Of a stretch of DNA of 64,000 nucleotides, positions 51,801-64,000 are shown piece after piece. Source of the DNA: Procambarus clarkii (lineage: Eukaryota > Arthropoda > Malacostraca > Decapoda > Cambaridae); assembly GCF_040958095.1 (NCBI RefSeq), contig NC_091198.1, forward strand, positions 31,417,375 to 31,481,374, given 5' to 3'. Made by a program: the position numbers and the translations under genes. Numbering within the stretch: position 1 is the first letter of the stretch; every line of letters starts with the position of its first letter. Below the pieces are notes generated by a model that searched no databases, was not told where the DNA came from, and worked only from the letters and a program-made list of their open reading frames with translations.

Positions 51801-54800
51801 GCAGAGACTCTGGAGAGGGATGCAGAGGCTGAAGAGAGTGGTGCAGAGGCTTACGAGAGTGATGCAGAGGCTTAATAGAGTGATGCAGAGGCTAAAGAGA
51901 TGGATGCAGAGGCTCAAGAGAAGGATGCAGAGGCTCAAGAGAGGGATGCAGGGGCTAAAGAGAGGGATGCAGAGGCTAAAGTGAGGGATGCAGAGGCACA
52001 AGAGAAAAATGCAGAGGCACAAGAGAAAAATGCAGAGGCACTTGAGAGTAATGCAAAGGCTCAAGAGAGTGATGGAGAGGCTCAAGAGAGTGATTCAGAG
52101 ATTTACGAGAGTGATGCAGAGGCTTAAGAGAGGGATGCAGAGGCTCACGAGAGGGATGCAGAGGCTCAAGAGAGGGATGCAGAGGCTAAAGTGAGGGATG
52201 CAGAGGCACAAGAGAAAAATGCAGAGGCACAAGAGAAAAATGCAGAGGCACTTGAGAGTAATGCAAAGGCTCAAGAGAGGGATGCAGAGGCTCAGGAGAA
52301 TGATGTAGAGGCTAAAGAGAGGGATGCAGAGGCTCTAGAGAATGATGAAGAGGCTCAAGAGAGTGATGCAGAGGATCAAGAGAGTGATGCAGAGGCTGAA
52401 GAGAGAGATGCAGAGGCTTAAGAGAGTGATGCAGACGCTTACGAAAGTGATGCAGAGGCTTAAGAGAGTGATGCACAGGCTCAAGAGAGATATGCAGAGG
52501 CTCAAGAGAGGGATGAATAGGGTCAAGAGAGGGATGCAGAGGCTCAAGAGAGGGATGCAGAGGCTCAGAAGAATGATGTAGAGGCTTAAGAGAGGGATGC
52601 AGAGGCTCTAGAGAATGATGCAGAGGCTCAAGAGAGTGATGCAGAAAATCAAGAGAGTGATGCAGACGCTGAAGAAATAGATGCAGAGGCTCTTGAGAGT
52701 GACGCAGATACTCAAGAGAGGGATGCAGAGGCTTAAGAGAGTGATGCAGAGGCTCAAGAGAGTGATGCAGAGGCTTGTAGATGTAGAGGCTAAAGAGAGT
52801 GATGCAGAGGCTCAAGAGAGGGATGTAGAGGCTCAATAAAGTGATGCAGAGGCTCAAAAGAGCGAGGCAGAGGCCTAGGAGAATGATGCAGAGGCTCAAG
52901 AGAAGGATGCAGAGACTGAAGAGAGGGATGCAGAGGTTCAAGAGAGGGATGCAGGGGCTCTAGAGAGGGATGCAGGGGCTCAGGAGAGGGATGTAGAGGC
53001 TTAAGAGAGTGATGCAAAGGTTGAATAGAGGGATGCCGAGGCTAATGAGAGGGATGCAGAGGCTCAAGAGAGTGATGCAGAGGCATAAGAAAGGGATGCA
53101 GAGGCTCAAGAGAGTGATGCAGAGGCTAAAGAGAGGGATGCAGAGGTTCAAGAGAATGATGTTGAGGCTTAAGAGAGGGATGCAAAGGCTCTAGAGAATG
53201 ATGCAGAGGCTCAAGGGAGTGATGCAGAGGATCAAGAGGGTGATGCAGAGGCTGAAGAGAGGGATGCAGAGGCTTAAGAGAGTGATGCAGAGGCTTACCA
53301 GAGTGATGCAGAGGTTTAAGAGAGTGATGCAGAGGCTCAAGAGAGGGATGCAGAGGCTCAAGAGAGGGATGAATAGGCTCAAGAGAGCAATGCAGAGGCT
53401 CAAGAGAGGGATGCCGAGGCAAAAGTGAGGGATGCAGAGGCAAAAGAGAAAGATGCAGAGGCACTTGAGAGTGATGCAAAGGCTCAAGCGAGGGATGCAG
53501 AGGCTCAAGAGAATGATGTAGAGGCTTAAAAGAGGGATGCAGAGCCTCTAGAGAATGATGCAGGGGCTCAAGAGAGTGATGCAGAGGATCAAGAGAGTGA
53601 TGCAGACGCTGAAGAGAGAGATGCAGAGGCTCTTGAGAGTGACACAAATGCTCAGGAGGGATGCAGAGGCTTAAGATAGTGATGCAAAGGCTCAAGAGAG
53701 GGATGCAGAGGCTCATGAGAGGGATGCAGGATTTCAAGAGAGTGATGCAGAGGCTCGATAGGGTGAGGCAGAGGCTCAAGAGATTGATGCAGGGGCTTAA
53801 GAGAGTGATGCAGAGACCTCAAGAGATTGATGCAGAGGCTTAAGAGAGTGATGCAGAGGCTTAAGAGAAGGATGCAGAGGCTAAAGAGAGTGCTGCAAAG
53901 ACTCAAGAGAGGGATGCAGAGGCTCAAGAGAGTGATGCAGACGCTGAAGAGAGAGATGCAGAGGCTCTTAATTGAGAGTGACGCAGATGCTCAAGAGGGA
54001 TGCAGAGGCTTAAGATAGTGATGCAAAGGCTCATGAGAGGGATGCAGAGGCTCATGAGAGGGATGCAGGATTTCAAGAGAGTGATGCAGAGGCTCGAGAG
54101 GGTGAGGCAGAGGCTCAAGAGAGGGATTTAGAGGTTTAAGAGAGTAATGCAGAGACCTCAAGAGAGTGATGCAGAGGCACAAAAGAATGATGCAGAGGAT
54201 CAAGAAAGGGATGCAGAGGCTTAAGAGAGTGATGCAGAGGCTGAAGAGAGTGTTGCATAGGCTTACGAGAAGGATGCAGAGGCTCAAGAGAGGGATGTAG
54301 AGGCTCCAGAGAGTGATGCAGAGGCTCAAGAGAATGATGCATGGGCTCAAGAGAATGATGCAGAGGCTTAAGAGAGGGTTGCAGAGGATCAAGAGAGTGA
54401 TGCAGAGGCTTAAGAGAGGAATGCAGAGGCTGAAGAGAAAGACGCAGAGGCTTAAGAGAGGGGTGCAGAGGCTGAAGGGAATGATGCAGACAGAGGCTTA
54501 AGAGAGTAATGCAGAGGCTTAGGAGACTTATGCAGAGACTCAAGAGAGTGAGGCAGAGGATGAAGAGTGTGATGCAGTAGTTCATGAGAGGGATGCAGAG
54601 GCTCAAGAGAGTGATTCAGAGGCTTAGGAGATTGATGAAGAGGATTAAGAGAGTGATGCAGAAGCTTAAGAGAAGGATGCAGAGGCTTAAAAGAGTGATG
54701 CAAAGACTCTAGAGAGGGATGCAGAGGCGCATGAGAGAGATGCAGGAGTTCAAGAGAGGGATGCAGAGGCTCAAGAGAGGGATGCAGAGGCTTACGAAAG

Positions 54801-55759
54801 TGATGCAGCGGCTCAAAAGAGGGATGCAGAGGCTTAAAAGGGTGATGTAGAGGCTAAAGAGAGTGATGCAGAGGCTCAAGAAAGGAATGCAGGGGTTCAA
54901 GAGAGTGATGCAGAGGCTCAAGAGAGTGATTCAGAGGCTTACGAGAGTGATTCAGAGGCTTATTAAGAGAGTGATGCAGAGGCTCAAGAGAGAGATGCAG
55001 AGGCTCAAGAGAGTTATGTAGAGGCTCAAGAGAGTAATGCAGAGGATCAAGAAAGTGATGCAGAGGCTCAAGAGAGTGATGCTGAGGATCAAGAGAGGGA
55101 AGCAGAGGCTTAGGAGAGTGACGCAGAGGCTGAAGAGAGTGATGTAGAGGCTCTAGAGAGTGATGCAGAGGCTCAAGAGAGTGATGCACAGGCTCTAGAG
55201 AGTGATGCAGAGGCTCAAGAGAGTGATGCAGAGAATAAAGAGAGTGATGCAGAGGCTCGAGAGAGTGACGCAGAGGCCTCAAGAGAGGGATTCAGAGGCT
55301 TAAGAGAGTGATGCAGAGGCTGAAGAGAGTGTTGCAGCGGCTCAAGAGAGGGATGCAGAGGCTCAATTGAGTGATGCAGAGGCTCAAGAGAGTGATGCAG
55401 AGGCTCAAGAGAGTTATTCAGAGGATCAAGAGAGTGATGCAGAGGCTCAAGAGAGTGATGCAGAGCCTCAAGAGAGTTATGCAGATGATCAAGAGAGGGA
55501 TGAAGTGGCTTATGAGAGTGATGCAGAGGTTTATGAGAGTGATGCAGAGGCTGAAGAGAGTGTTGCAGAGGCTTAAGAGAGGGATGCAGAGGCTCACGAG
55601 AGTGATGCAGAGGCTCAAGAGTGAGATTCAGAGGCTCAACAGAGTGATGCAGAGGCTCATGAGAGTGATGCAGAGGCTCAAGAGAGGGATGTAGAGGCTC
55701 AAGATAGTGATGCAGAGGCTCAAGAGAGTGATGCAAAGGAACAAGAGAGTGATGCAGAG
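48816..55759 (+). repeat. 21-bp minisatellite array 6, plus orientation
   Basis: The counterpart of array 2, but 6944 bp against 4695 bp. The additional sequence lies roughly between 51300 and 53300 and resembles units of array 1 around 2100-3400. Flanking parts match copy A closely (for example 53341 against 15001). It ends at the AGAG-T-CTCT switch. No gene was found in it. Confidence 0.92.
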
Positions 55760-58700
55760 TCTCTTAAGCCTCTGCATCCCTCTCTTGAGCATCTGCATCA
55801 CTCTCAAGAGCATCTGCATCCCTCTCGTGAGCCTCTGCATCCCTCTCTTGAGCCAATGCATCCCTCTCTTGAGCCCCTGCATCTGCATCCCTCTCTTGAG
55901 CCTCTGCATCCCTCTCTTCAGTCTCTGCATCCCTCTCTTGAGCCTCTGCATCATACTCCTAGGCCTCTGCATCACTCTCTTGAGCCTCTGCATCACTCTC
56001 TTGAGCCTCTACATCCCTCTCTTGAGCCTCTGCATCACTCGCTTTAGCCTCGGCATCCCTCTCCTTAGCCTCTGCATTACTCTCTTGAGCCTCTGCATCA
56101 CTCTCTTAAGCCTATGCATCCCTCTCTTGAGTCTCTGCATCACTCTCTTGAGCCTCTGCATCACTCTTTTGAGCCTCTGCATCACTCTCTTGAGCCTCTG
56201 CATCACTCTCTTGAGCCTCTGCACCCCTCTCTTAAGCCTCTGCATCCCTCTCTTGAGCCCCTGCATCCCTCTCTCGAGCCTCTGCATCCCTCTCTTGAGC
56301 CTCTGTATCACTCTCTTGAGCCTCTGCATCCCTCTCTTAAGCCTCTGCATCCCTCTCTTGAGCCCCTGCATCACTCTCTTGAGCCTCTGCATCATTCTCT
56401 TGAGCCTCTGCATCCCTATCTTAAGCCTCTACATCATTCTCTTGAGCCTCTGCATCACTCTCATGAGCCTTTGCATCACTCTCTTAAGCCTCTGCATCCC
56501 TCTCTTGATCCTCTGCACCACTCTCTTGAGGTCTCTGTATCACTCTCATAAGCCTCTGAATCCCTCTCTTGAGCCTCTGCATCACTCTCTCGAGCCTCTG
56601 CATCACTCTCTTGAGCCTCTGCATCATTCTCTTAAGCCTCTGCACCACTCTCTAGAGCCTCTGCATCACTCTCTTCAGCATCTGCATCACTCTCGTAAGC
56701 CTTTGCTTTCCTCTATTGATCCTCTGCATCACTCTCTTGAGCCTCTGCATCCCTCTCTTGAGAATCTGCATCACTCTCTTGAGCCTCTGCATAACCGTTT
56801 TAAGCCTCTGCATCCCTTTTTTGAGCCTCTGCATCACTTTCTTAAGCCTCCGCATCCCTTTCTTGAGCCTCTGCATCATTCTTTTGAACTCCTGCATCCC
56901 TCTCATGAGCCTCTGCATCCCTCTCCTGAGCCTTTGCATCACTCTCTTAAGCCTCTGCATCCCTGTCTTGTGCCTCTGCATCCCTCACTTGAGCCTCTGC
57001 ATCCCTCTCTTGAAATCCTGCATCCCTCTCATGAGCCTCTGCATCACTCTCTTGAGCCTCTGCATCCATCTCTTCATTTTCTGCATCAGTCTCTTGAGCC
57101 TCTGCATCACTCTCTTCAGCCTCTGCATCCCTCTCCTGAACCTCTGAATCACTCTCTTAAGCCTCTGCATCTCTCTCTTCAGCCTTTGCATCACTCTCTT
57201 GAGCCTCTGCATTCCTTGTTTTGAGCCTCTGCTTCACTCTCTTGAGTCTCTTCATCCCTCTCTTTAGCCTCTGCATCATTCTCTTCAGCCTTTGCATCAC
57301 TTTCTTAAGCCTCTGCATCATTCTCTTCAGCCTCTGCATCACTCTCTGTAGCCTCTGCATCACTCTTTTGAGCCTCTGCATCCCTCTCTTAAGCCTCTGC
57401 ATCCCTTTCTTAAGCCTCTGGATCACTCTCTTGTGCCTCTGCATCCCTTTCTTCAGCCTCTGCACCACTCTCTTCAGCCTCTGCTTCCCACTCTTGATCC
57501 TCTGCATCACTCTCTTGAGCCTCTGCATCAATCTCTTGATCCTCTGCATCACTCTCTTGAGCTTCTGCATTACTCTCTTGAGCCTCAACATCACTCTCTT
57601 GAGCCCCGGCATCCCTCTCTTGAGCCTCTGCATCCCTCTCTTGAGCCTCTGCATCCCTCTCTTAAGCCTCTGCATCACTCTCTTAAGCCTCTGCATCACT
57701 CTCGTAAGCCTCTGAATCACTCTCTTGAGCCTCTGCATCCCTCTCTTGAGCCTCTGCCCCACTCACTTCAGCCTCTGAACCTCTTTATAGAGTCTCTGCA
57801 TCACTCTCTTGAGCCTCTCCGTCTCTCTCATGAGCCTCTGCATCACTCTTTTAAGCCTCTACATCCCTCTCTTAAGCCTCTGCATCCCTCTTATGAGCCT
57901 CTGCATCACTCTCTTGAGCCTCTGCATCTCTATCTTGAGCCTCTGCATCACTCTCTTGAGCCTCTGCATCCCTCTCCTAAGCCTCTGCAACACTCTCTTC
58001 AGCCTCTGCATCACTCTAATAAACCTCTGCATCACTCTCATAAGACTCTGCATCCCTCTCTTGATCATCTGCATAACTCTCTTGAGCCTCTGCATCACTC
58101 TCTTGAGCCTCTGCATCACTCTCTTGATCCTCTGCATAACTCTCTTGAGCCTCTGCATCATTCTCTTGAGCCTCTGCATCACTCTCTTGAGCCTCTGCAT
58201 CCCTCTCTCGAGCCTCTGCAACACTCTCTTCAGCCTCTGCATCACTCTCTTAAGCCTCTGAATCCCTCTCTTCAGGCCTCTGTGTCACTCTCTTGAGCCT
58301 CTGCATCACTCTCTTGATTCTCTGCATCACTCTCTTGAGCCTCTGCATCACTCTCTTGAGCCTCTGCATCACTCTGTAGAGCCTCTGCATCACTCTCTTC
58401 AGCTTCTGCATCACTCTCTTAAGCCTCTGCTTCCCACTCTTGATCCTCTGCATCACTCTCTTGAGCCTCTGCATCAATCTCTTGATCCTCTGCATCACTC
58501 TCTTGAGCTTCTGCATTACTCTCTTGAGCCTCTACATCACTCTCTTGAGCCTCTGCATCACTCTCTTCAGCCTCTGCATCACTCTCTTAAGCCTCTGCAT
58601 CCCTCTCTTAAGCCTCTGCATCACTCTCGTAAACCTATGAATCACTCTCTTGAGCCTCTCCATCACTCTCTTGAGCCTTTGCATCACTCTCAAGTGTCTC

Positions 58701-61700
58701 TGCATCTTTCTCTTGTGCCTCTGCATCCCTCACTTTAGCCTCTGCATCAATCTCGTAAGCCTCTGCATCCTTCTCTTAAGCCTCTGAATCACTCTCGTAA
58801 ACCTCTGAATCACTCTCTTGAGACTCTCCATCACTCTCTTGAGCCCCTGCATCCCTCTCTTGAGCCTCTGCATCACTCTCTTGAGCTTCTGCATCACCCT
58901 CTTAAGCCTCTGCATCCCTCTTTTGAGCCTCTGCATCACTTTCTTTAGCCTCTGCATCCCTTTCTTGAGCCTCTGCGTCTCTCTCTTGAACTCCTGCATC
59001 CATCTCATGAGCCTCTGCATCCCTCTCTTGAGCCTTTGCATCACTCGCTTAAAATTCTGCATCCCTCTCTTAAGCCTCTGCATAACTCTCAAGAGCTTCT
59101 GCATCCCTCGCTTGTGCCTCTGTATCCCTCACTTGTGCCTCTGCATCCCCCTCTTGAGCCCCTGCATCCCTCTCTTGAGCCTCTGCATCCCTCTCCTGAG
59201 CTTCTGCTTCCCTCTCTTAGGCCTCTGCATCACTCTCTTAAGCCTCTGCATCACTCTCGTAAGCCTCTGAATCACTCTCTTGAGACTCTGCACCACTATC
59301 TTTAGCCTCTGCATCCCTCTCTAGAGCCTCTGCATCACTCTCTTGAGCCTCTGCATCACTCTCTTAAGCCTGTGCATCACTCTTTTGAGACTCTGCATCA
59401 CTCTCTTAAGCCTCTGCATCCCTCTTTTGAGCCTCTGCATCGTTCTCCAACGCCTCTGCATCACTCTCTTTAGCCTCTGCATCACTCTCTTGAGCCTCTG
59501 CATCACTCTCTTGAGCCTCTGCATCCCTCTCTTAAGCCTCTGCATCCCTCTCTTGAGCCCATGCATCCCTCTCTCGAGCCTCTGCATCCCTATCTTGAGC
59601 TTCTGCATCCCTCTCTTAAGCCTCTGCATCACTCTCTTCAGCCTCTGCATCACTCTCTTGAGCTTCTGCATCACTCTCTTAAGCCTCTGCATCCCTCTCT
59701 TGAGCCTCTGAATCCCTCTCTTGATCCTCTGCATCACTCTCTTGAGCCTCTGCATCACTCTCTTGAGCCTCTGCATCCCTCTATTAAGCCTCTGCATCCC
59801 TCTCTTGAGCCCCTGCATCCCTCTCTCGAGCCTCTGCATCACTCTCTTCATCCTCTGCATCCCTCACTTGAGCATCTGCATCACTCTCTTGGGCCCCTGC
59901 ATCCATCTCTTGAGCCTCTGCATCACTCTCTTGAGCCTCTGCATCACTCTCTTGAGGTCTCTGCATCACTCTCTTAAACCTCTAAATCCTTCTCTTGAGC
60001 CTCTGCATCACTCTCTCGAGCCTCTGCATCACTCTCTTCAGTCTCTGCATCTCTCTCTTGAGCCTCTGCATCACTCTCTTGAGCCTCTGCATCATTCTCT
60101 AGAGCCTTTGCATCCCTCTCTTAAGCCTCTACATCATTCTCATGAGCCTCTGCATCCCTCTCCTGAGCATTTGCATCACTGTCAAGTGCCTCTGCATCTT
60201 TCTAGTGTGCCTCTGCATCCCTCACTTTAGCCTCTGCATCCCTCTCTTGAGCCTCTGCATCCCTCTCTTAAGCCTCTGCATCACTCTCGTAAACCTATGA
60301 ATCACTCTCTTGAGCCTCTCCATCACTCTCTTTGGTCCTTTGCATCACTCTCAAGTGTCTCTGCATCTTTCTCTTGTGCCTCTGCATCCCTCACTTTAGC
60401 CTCTGCATCACTCTCTTGAACTCCTGCATCCCTCTCATGAGCCTCTGCATCCCTCTCATGAGCCTTTGCATCACTCTCTTAAGCCTCTGCATCCCTCTCC
60501 TGAGCATCTGCGTCACTCTCAAGAGCCTCTGCATCTCTCTCTTCAGCGTCTTCATCACTCTCTTGATCTTCTGCATCACTCTCTAGAGCCTCTGCATCAT
60601 TCTCTTGAGCCTTTGCATCCCTCATTTGAGTCTTTGCATCACTCTCAAGTGCCTCTGCACCTTTCTCTTGTGCCTCTGCATCCCTCACTTTAGCCTCTGC
60701 ATCCCTCTCTTGAGCCTCTGTATCCCTCTCTTGAGCCTCTGCATCACTCTCTTTAGCCTCTACATCCCTCTCTTGAGCCTCTGCATCCCTCTCTTGAACC
60801 TCTACATCACTCTCTTAAGCCTCTGCATCACTCTCGTAAGCCTCTGCATCACTCTCTTAAGCCTCTGCATATCTCTCTTCAGCCTCTGCATCACTCTCTT
60901 GATCCTCTGCATCACTCTCTTGAGCCTCTGCATCATTCTCTAGAGCTTCTGCATCCCTCTCTTATGCCTCTACATCATTCTCTTGAGCCTCTGTATCCCT
61001 CTCTTGAGCCTTTGCATCACTTTCAAGTGCCTAGGCATCTTTCTCTTGTGCCTCTGCATCCCTCACCTTAGCCTCTGCATCCCTCTCTTGAGCCTCTGCA
61101 TCACTCTCATAAGCCTATGCATCCTTCTCTTGAGCATCTGCATCACTCTCTCGAGCCTCTGCATCACTCTCTTCATCCTCTGCATCCCTCACTTGAGCAT
61201 CTGCATCACTCACTTGGGCCCTTGCATCCATCTCTTGAGCCTCTGCATAACTCTCTTGAGCCTCTGCATCACCCTCTTAAGCCTCTGCATCCTTATTTTG
61301 AGCCTCTGCATCACTTTCTTGAGCCTCTGCATCCCATTCTTGAGCCTCTGCATCCCTCTCTTGAACTCCTGCATCCCTCTCAAGAGCCTCTGCATCCCTC
61401 TCCTGAGCCTTTCCATCACTCTCGTAAGCATCTGCATCCCTCTCTTGAGCCTCTGTATCACTCTCGTAACCCTCTGAATCACTCTCTTGAGCCTCCGCAT
61501 AACTCTCTTGAGTCTCTGCATCACTCTCTTCAGCCTCTGCATCATTCTCTAGAGCCTCTGCATCCCTCTCTTAAGCCACTACTTGATACTCTTGAGCCTC
61601 TGAATCCCTCTCTTGAGCCTTTGTATCACTCTCAAGTGCCTCTGCATCTTTCTCTTGTGCATCTGCATCAATCACTTTAGCCTCTGCATCCCTCTCTTGA

Positions 61701-64000
61701 GCCTCGGCATCCCTCTCTTAAGCCTCTGCATCACTCTCGTAAACCTCTGAATCACTCTCTTGAGCCTCTCCATCACTCTCTTGAGCCTTTGCATCACTCT
61801 CAAGTGTCTCTGCATCACTCTCTTAAGCCTCTGCATCCCTCTTTTGAGCCTCTGCATCACTCTCAAGAGCCTCTGCATCCCTCTCTTGTGCCTCTGCATC
61901 CCTCACTTCAGCCTCTGCTTCCCTCTCTTGAGCCTCTGCATCCCTCTCTTGAGCCACTGCATCCCTCTCTTGAGCCTCTGCATCCTTCCCTAAAGCCTCT
62001 GCATCACTCTCTTAAGCCTCTGCATCACTCTCGTAAACATCTGAATCACTCTCTTGACCCTCTCCATCACTCTCTTGAGCCCCTCCATCCCTCTCTTGAG
62101 CTTCTGCATCACTCTCTTGAGCCTCTGCATCCATCTCATGAGCCTCTGCATCGCTCTCTTGAGCTTAAGATTCTGCATCCCTCTCTTAAGCCTCTGCATC
62201 ACTCTCAAGAGCCTCTGCATCCCTCGGTTGTGCCTTTGCATCCCTCACTTGATCCTCTGCATCCCTCTCTTGAGCCCCGGAATCCCTCTCTTGAGCCTCT
62301 GCATCCCTCTCTTGAGCCTCTGCATCCCTCTCTTAAGCCTCTGCATCCCTCGCTTGTGCCTTTGCATCCCTCACTTGATCCTCTGCATCCCTCTCTTGAG
62401 CCCCGGCATCCCTCTCTTGAGCCTCTGCATCCCTCTCTTGAGGCTCTGCATCCCTCTCTTAAGCCTCTGCATCACTCTCTTAAGCCTCTGCATCACTCTC
62501 GTAAGCCTCTGAATCACTCTCTTGAGCCTCTGCATCCCTCTCTTGAGCCTCTGCCTCACTCACTTCAGCCTCTGAACCTCTTTATAGAGTCTCTGCATCA
62601 CTCTCTTGAGCCTCTGCATCTCTTGAGCCTCTGCATCACTCCCTTGAGCCTCTGCATCCCTCTCCTAAGCCTCTGCAACACTCTCTTCAGCCTCTGCATC
62701 ACTCTCATAAACCTCTGCATCACTCTCATAAGACTCTGCATCCCTCTCTTGATCATCTGCATAACTCTCTTGAGCCTCTGCATCACTCTCTTGAGCCTCT
62801 GCATCACTCTCTTGATCCTCTGCATAACTCTCTTGAGCCTCTGCATCATTCTCTTGAGCCTCTGCATCACTCTCTTGACCCTCTGCATCCCTCTCTTGAG
62901 CCTCTGCAACACTCTCTTCAGCCTCTGCATCACTCTCTTAAGCCTCTGAATCCCTCTCTTCAGGCCTCTGTGTCACTCTCTTGAGCCTCTGCATCACTCT
63001 CTTGATTCTCTGCATCACTCTCTTGAGCCTCTGCATCACTCTCTTGAGCCTCTGCATCACTCTCTTCAGCCTCTGCATCACTCTCTAGAGCCTCTGCATC
63101 ACTCTCTTCATCCTCTGCATCCCTCACTTGAGCATCTGCATCACTCTCTTGGGCCCCTGCATCCATCTCTTGAGCCTCTGCATAACTCTCTTGAGCCTCT
63201 GCATCACCCTCTTAAACCTCTGCATCCTTATTTTGAGCCTCTGCATCACTTTCTTAAGCCTCTGCATCCCATTCTTGAGCCTCTCCATCACTCACTTGAG
63301 CCTTTGCATCACTCTCAAGGGTCTCTGCATCACTCTCTTAAGCCTCTGCATCCCTCTTTTGAGCCTCTGCATCACTCTCAAGAGCCTCTGCATCCCTCTC
63401 TTGTGTTCTTCTGCATCCCTCTCTTGAGCCACTGCATCCCTCTCTTGAGCCTCTGCATCCTTCTCTTAAGCCTCTGCATCACTCTCTTAAGCCTCTGCAT
63501 CACTCTCGTAAACATCGGAATCACTCTCTTGAGCCTCTCCATCACTCTCTTGAGCCCCTCCATCACCCTCCTAAGCCTCTGCATCCCTCTTTTGATTCTC
63601 TGCATCACTTTCTTAAGCCTCTGCATCCCTTTCTTGAGCCTCTGCGTCTCTCTCTTGAACTCCTGCATCCATCTCATGAGCCTCTGCATCCCTCTCTTGA
63701 GCCTTTGCATCACTCGCTTAAGATTCTGCATCCCTCTCTTAAGCCTCTGCATCACTCTCAAGAGCCTCTGCATCCCTCGCTTGTGCCTTTGCATCCCACA
63801 CTTGATCCTCTGCATCCCTCTCTTGAGCCCTGGCATCCCTCTCTTGAGCCTCTGCATCCCTCTCTTGAGCCTCTGCATCCCTCTCTTAAGCCTCTGCATC
63901 ACTCTCTTAAGCCTCTGCATCACTCTCGTAAGCCTCTGAATCACTCTCTTGAGCCTCTGCATCCCTCTCTTGAGCCTCTGCCCCACTCACTTCAGCCTCT
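55760..64000 (-). repeat. 21-bp minisatellite array 7, minus orientation
   Basis: The minus-orientation unit runs to the window end, so the array is truncated. Up to 57484 it matches 17368-19155; beyond that it is independent satellite with its own local duplications (for example 57660-58260 against 62400-62950). No gene was found in it. Confidence 0.93.

Larger units (their letters stand above)
34851..57484 (+). repeat. Segmental duplication, copy B
   Basis: This is the counterpart of 6047-19155, starting 28804 bases downstream. It contains everything in copy A plus the nested 7385-bp retrotransposon with its 4-bp target duplication, and a plus-satellite block that is 2249 bp longer (48816-55759 against 12673-17367). 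It ends at the shared TCTTCAGCCTCTGC, after which the copies diverge. Confidence 0.8.

Noticed and set aside
323..64000. A CRISPR-like array in the 21-bp repeats
   Set aside because: The units are contiguous with no unique spacers, and the context is eukaryotic LTR elements and satellites.
1..64000. tRNA or rRNA genes
   Set aside because: No cloverleaf, TTCGA-type T-loop context or rRNA-like sequence was recognised in the non-satellite parts. A covariance-model search was not possible here.

Overview
The window looks like repeat-dense heterochromatin from an animal genome, most likely an invertebrate. A decapod crustacean or another arthropod would fit, but that is a guess. The evidence for a eukaryote is long tandem-repeat arrays, nested LTR retrotransposons and AT-rich spacers, with no bacterial-style gene packing and no recognisable host gene. 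About three quarters of the 64 kb is simple-motif tandem DNA. The long open frames in it follow from repeat periods that are multiples of three or from a strand that almost lacks T. The only convincing protein gene is a retrotransposon gag-protease at 42482-45418 on the minus strand.

Layout: (1) 1-322, a unique flank with a 151-bp inverted-repeat structure. (2) 323-7872, a 21-bp minisatellite in plus orientation. (3) 7873-12672, a 4.8-kb LTR element without pol (LARD-like copy A). (4) 12673-17367, 21-bp satellite in plus orientation, flipping to minus at 17368-19671. (5) 19672-20185, an AT-rich unique spacer that starts with a CCCAGCAAAC border. (6) 20186-23050, a 16/14-bp array. (7) 23051-23422, a spacer. 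(8) 23423-30130, a GC-rich 27-bp-based array with a higher-order period of about 2.2 kb, then a 20-bp array to 30610. (9) 30611-31076, an AT spacer plus a second copy of the 151-bp inverted-repeat flank. (10) 31077-34850, 21-bp satellite (minus), flipping to plus at 34851-36616. (11) 36617-48815, LARD-like copy B, whose 3' LTR is split by a 7385-bp Ty3/Gypsy-type element at 40193-47577. (12) 48816-55759, satellite (plus), flipping to minus at 55760 and running to the window end.

History read from the sequence: the 21-bp satellite came first. The LARD-like element inserted into it with a CAGA target duplication. A block holding satellite, LARD and the strand-switch junction was then duplicated (6047-19155 against 34851-57484). 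The gag-protease element then entered only the second copy's 3' LTR. Its two 2018-bp LTRs have the same length and identical reading frames, so it is very young. The matching uninterrupted site survives in copy A. A haplotype duplication left by the assembler is the main alternative to a real segmental duplication.
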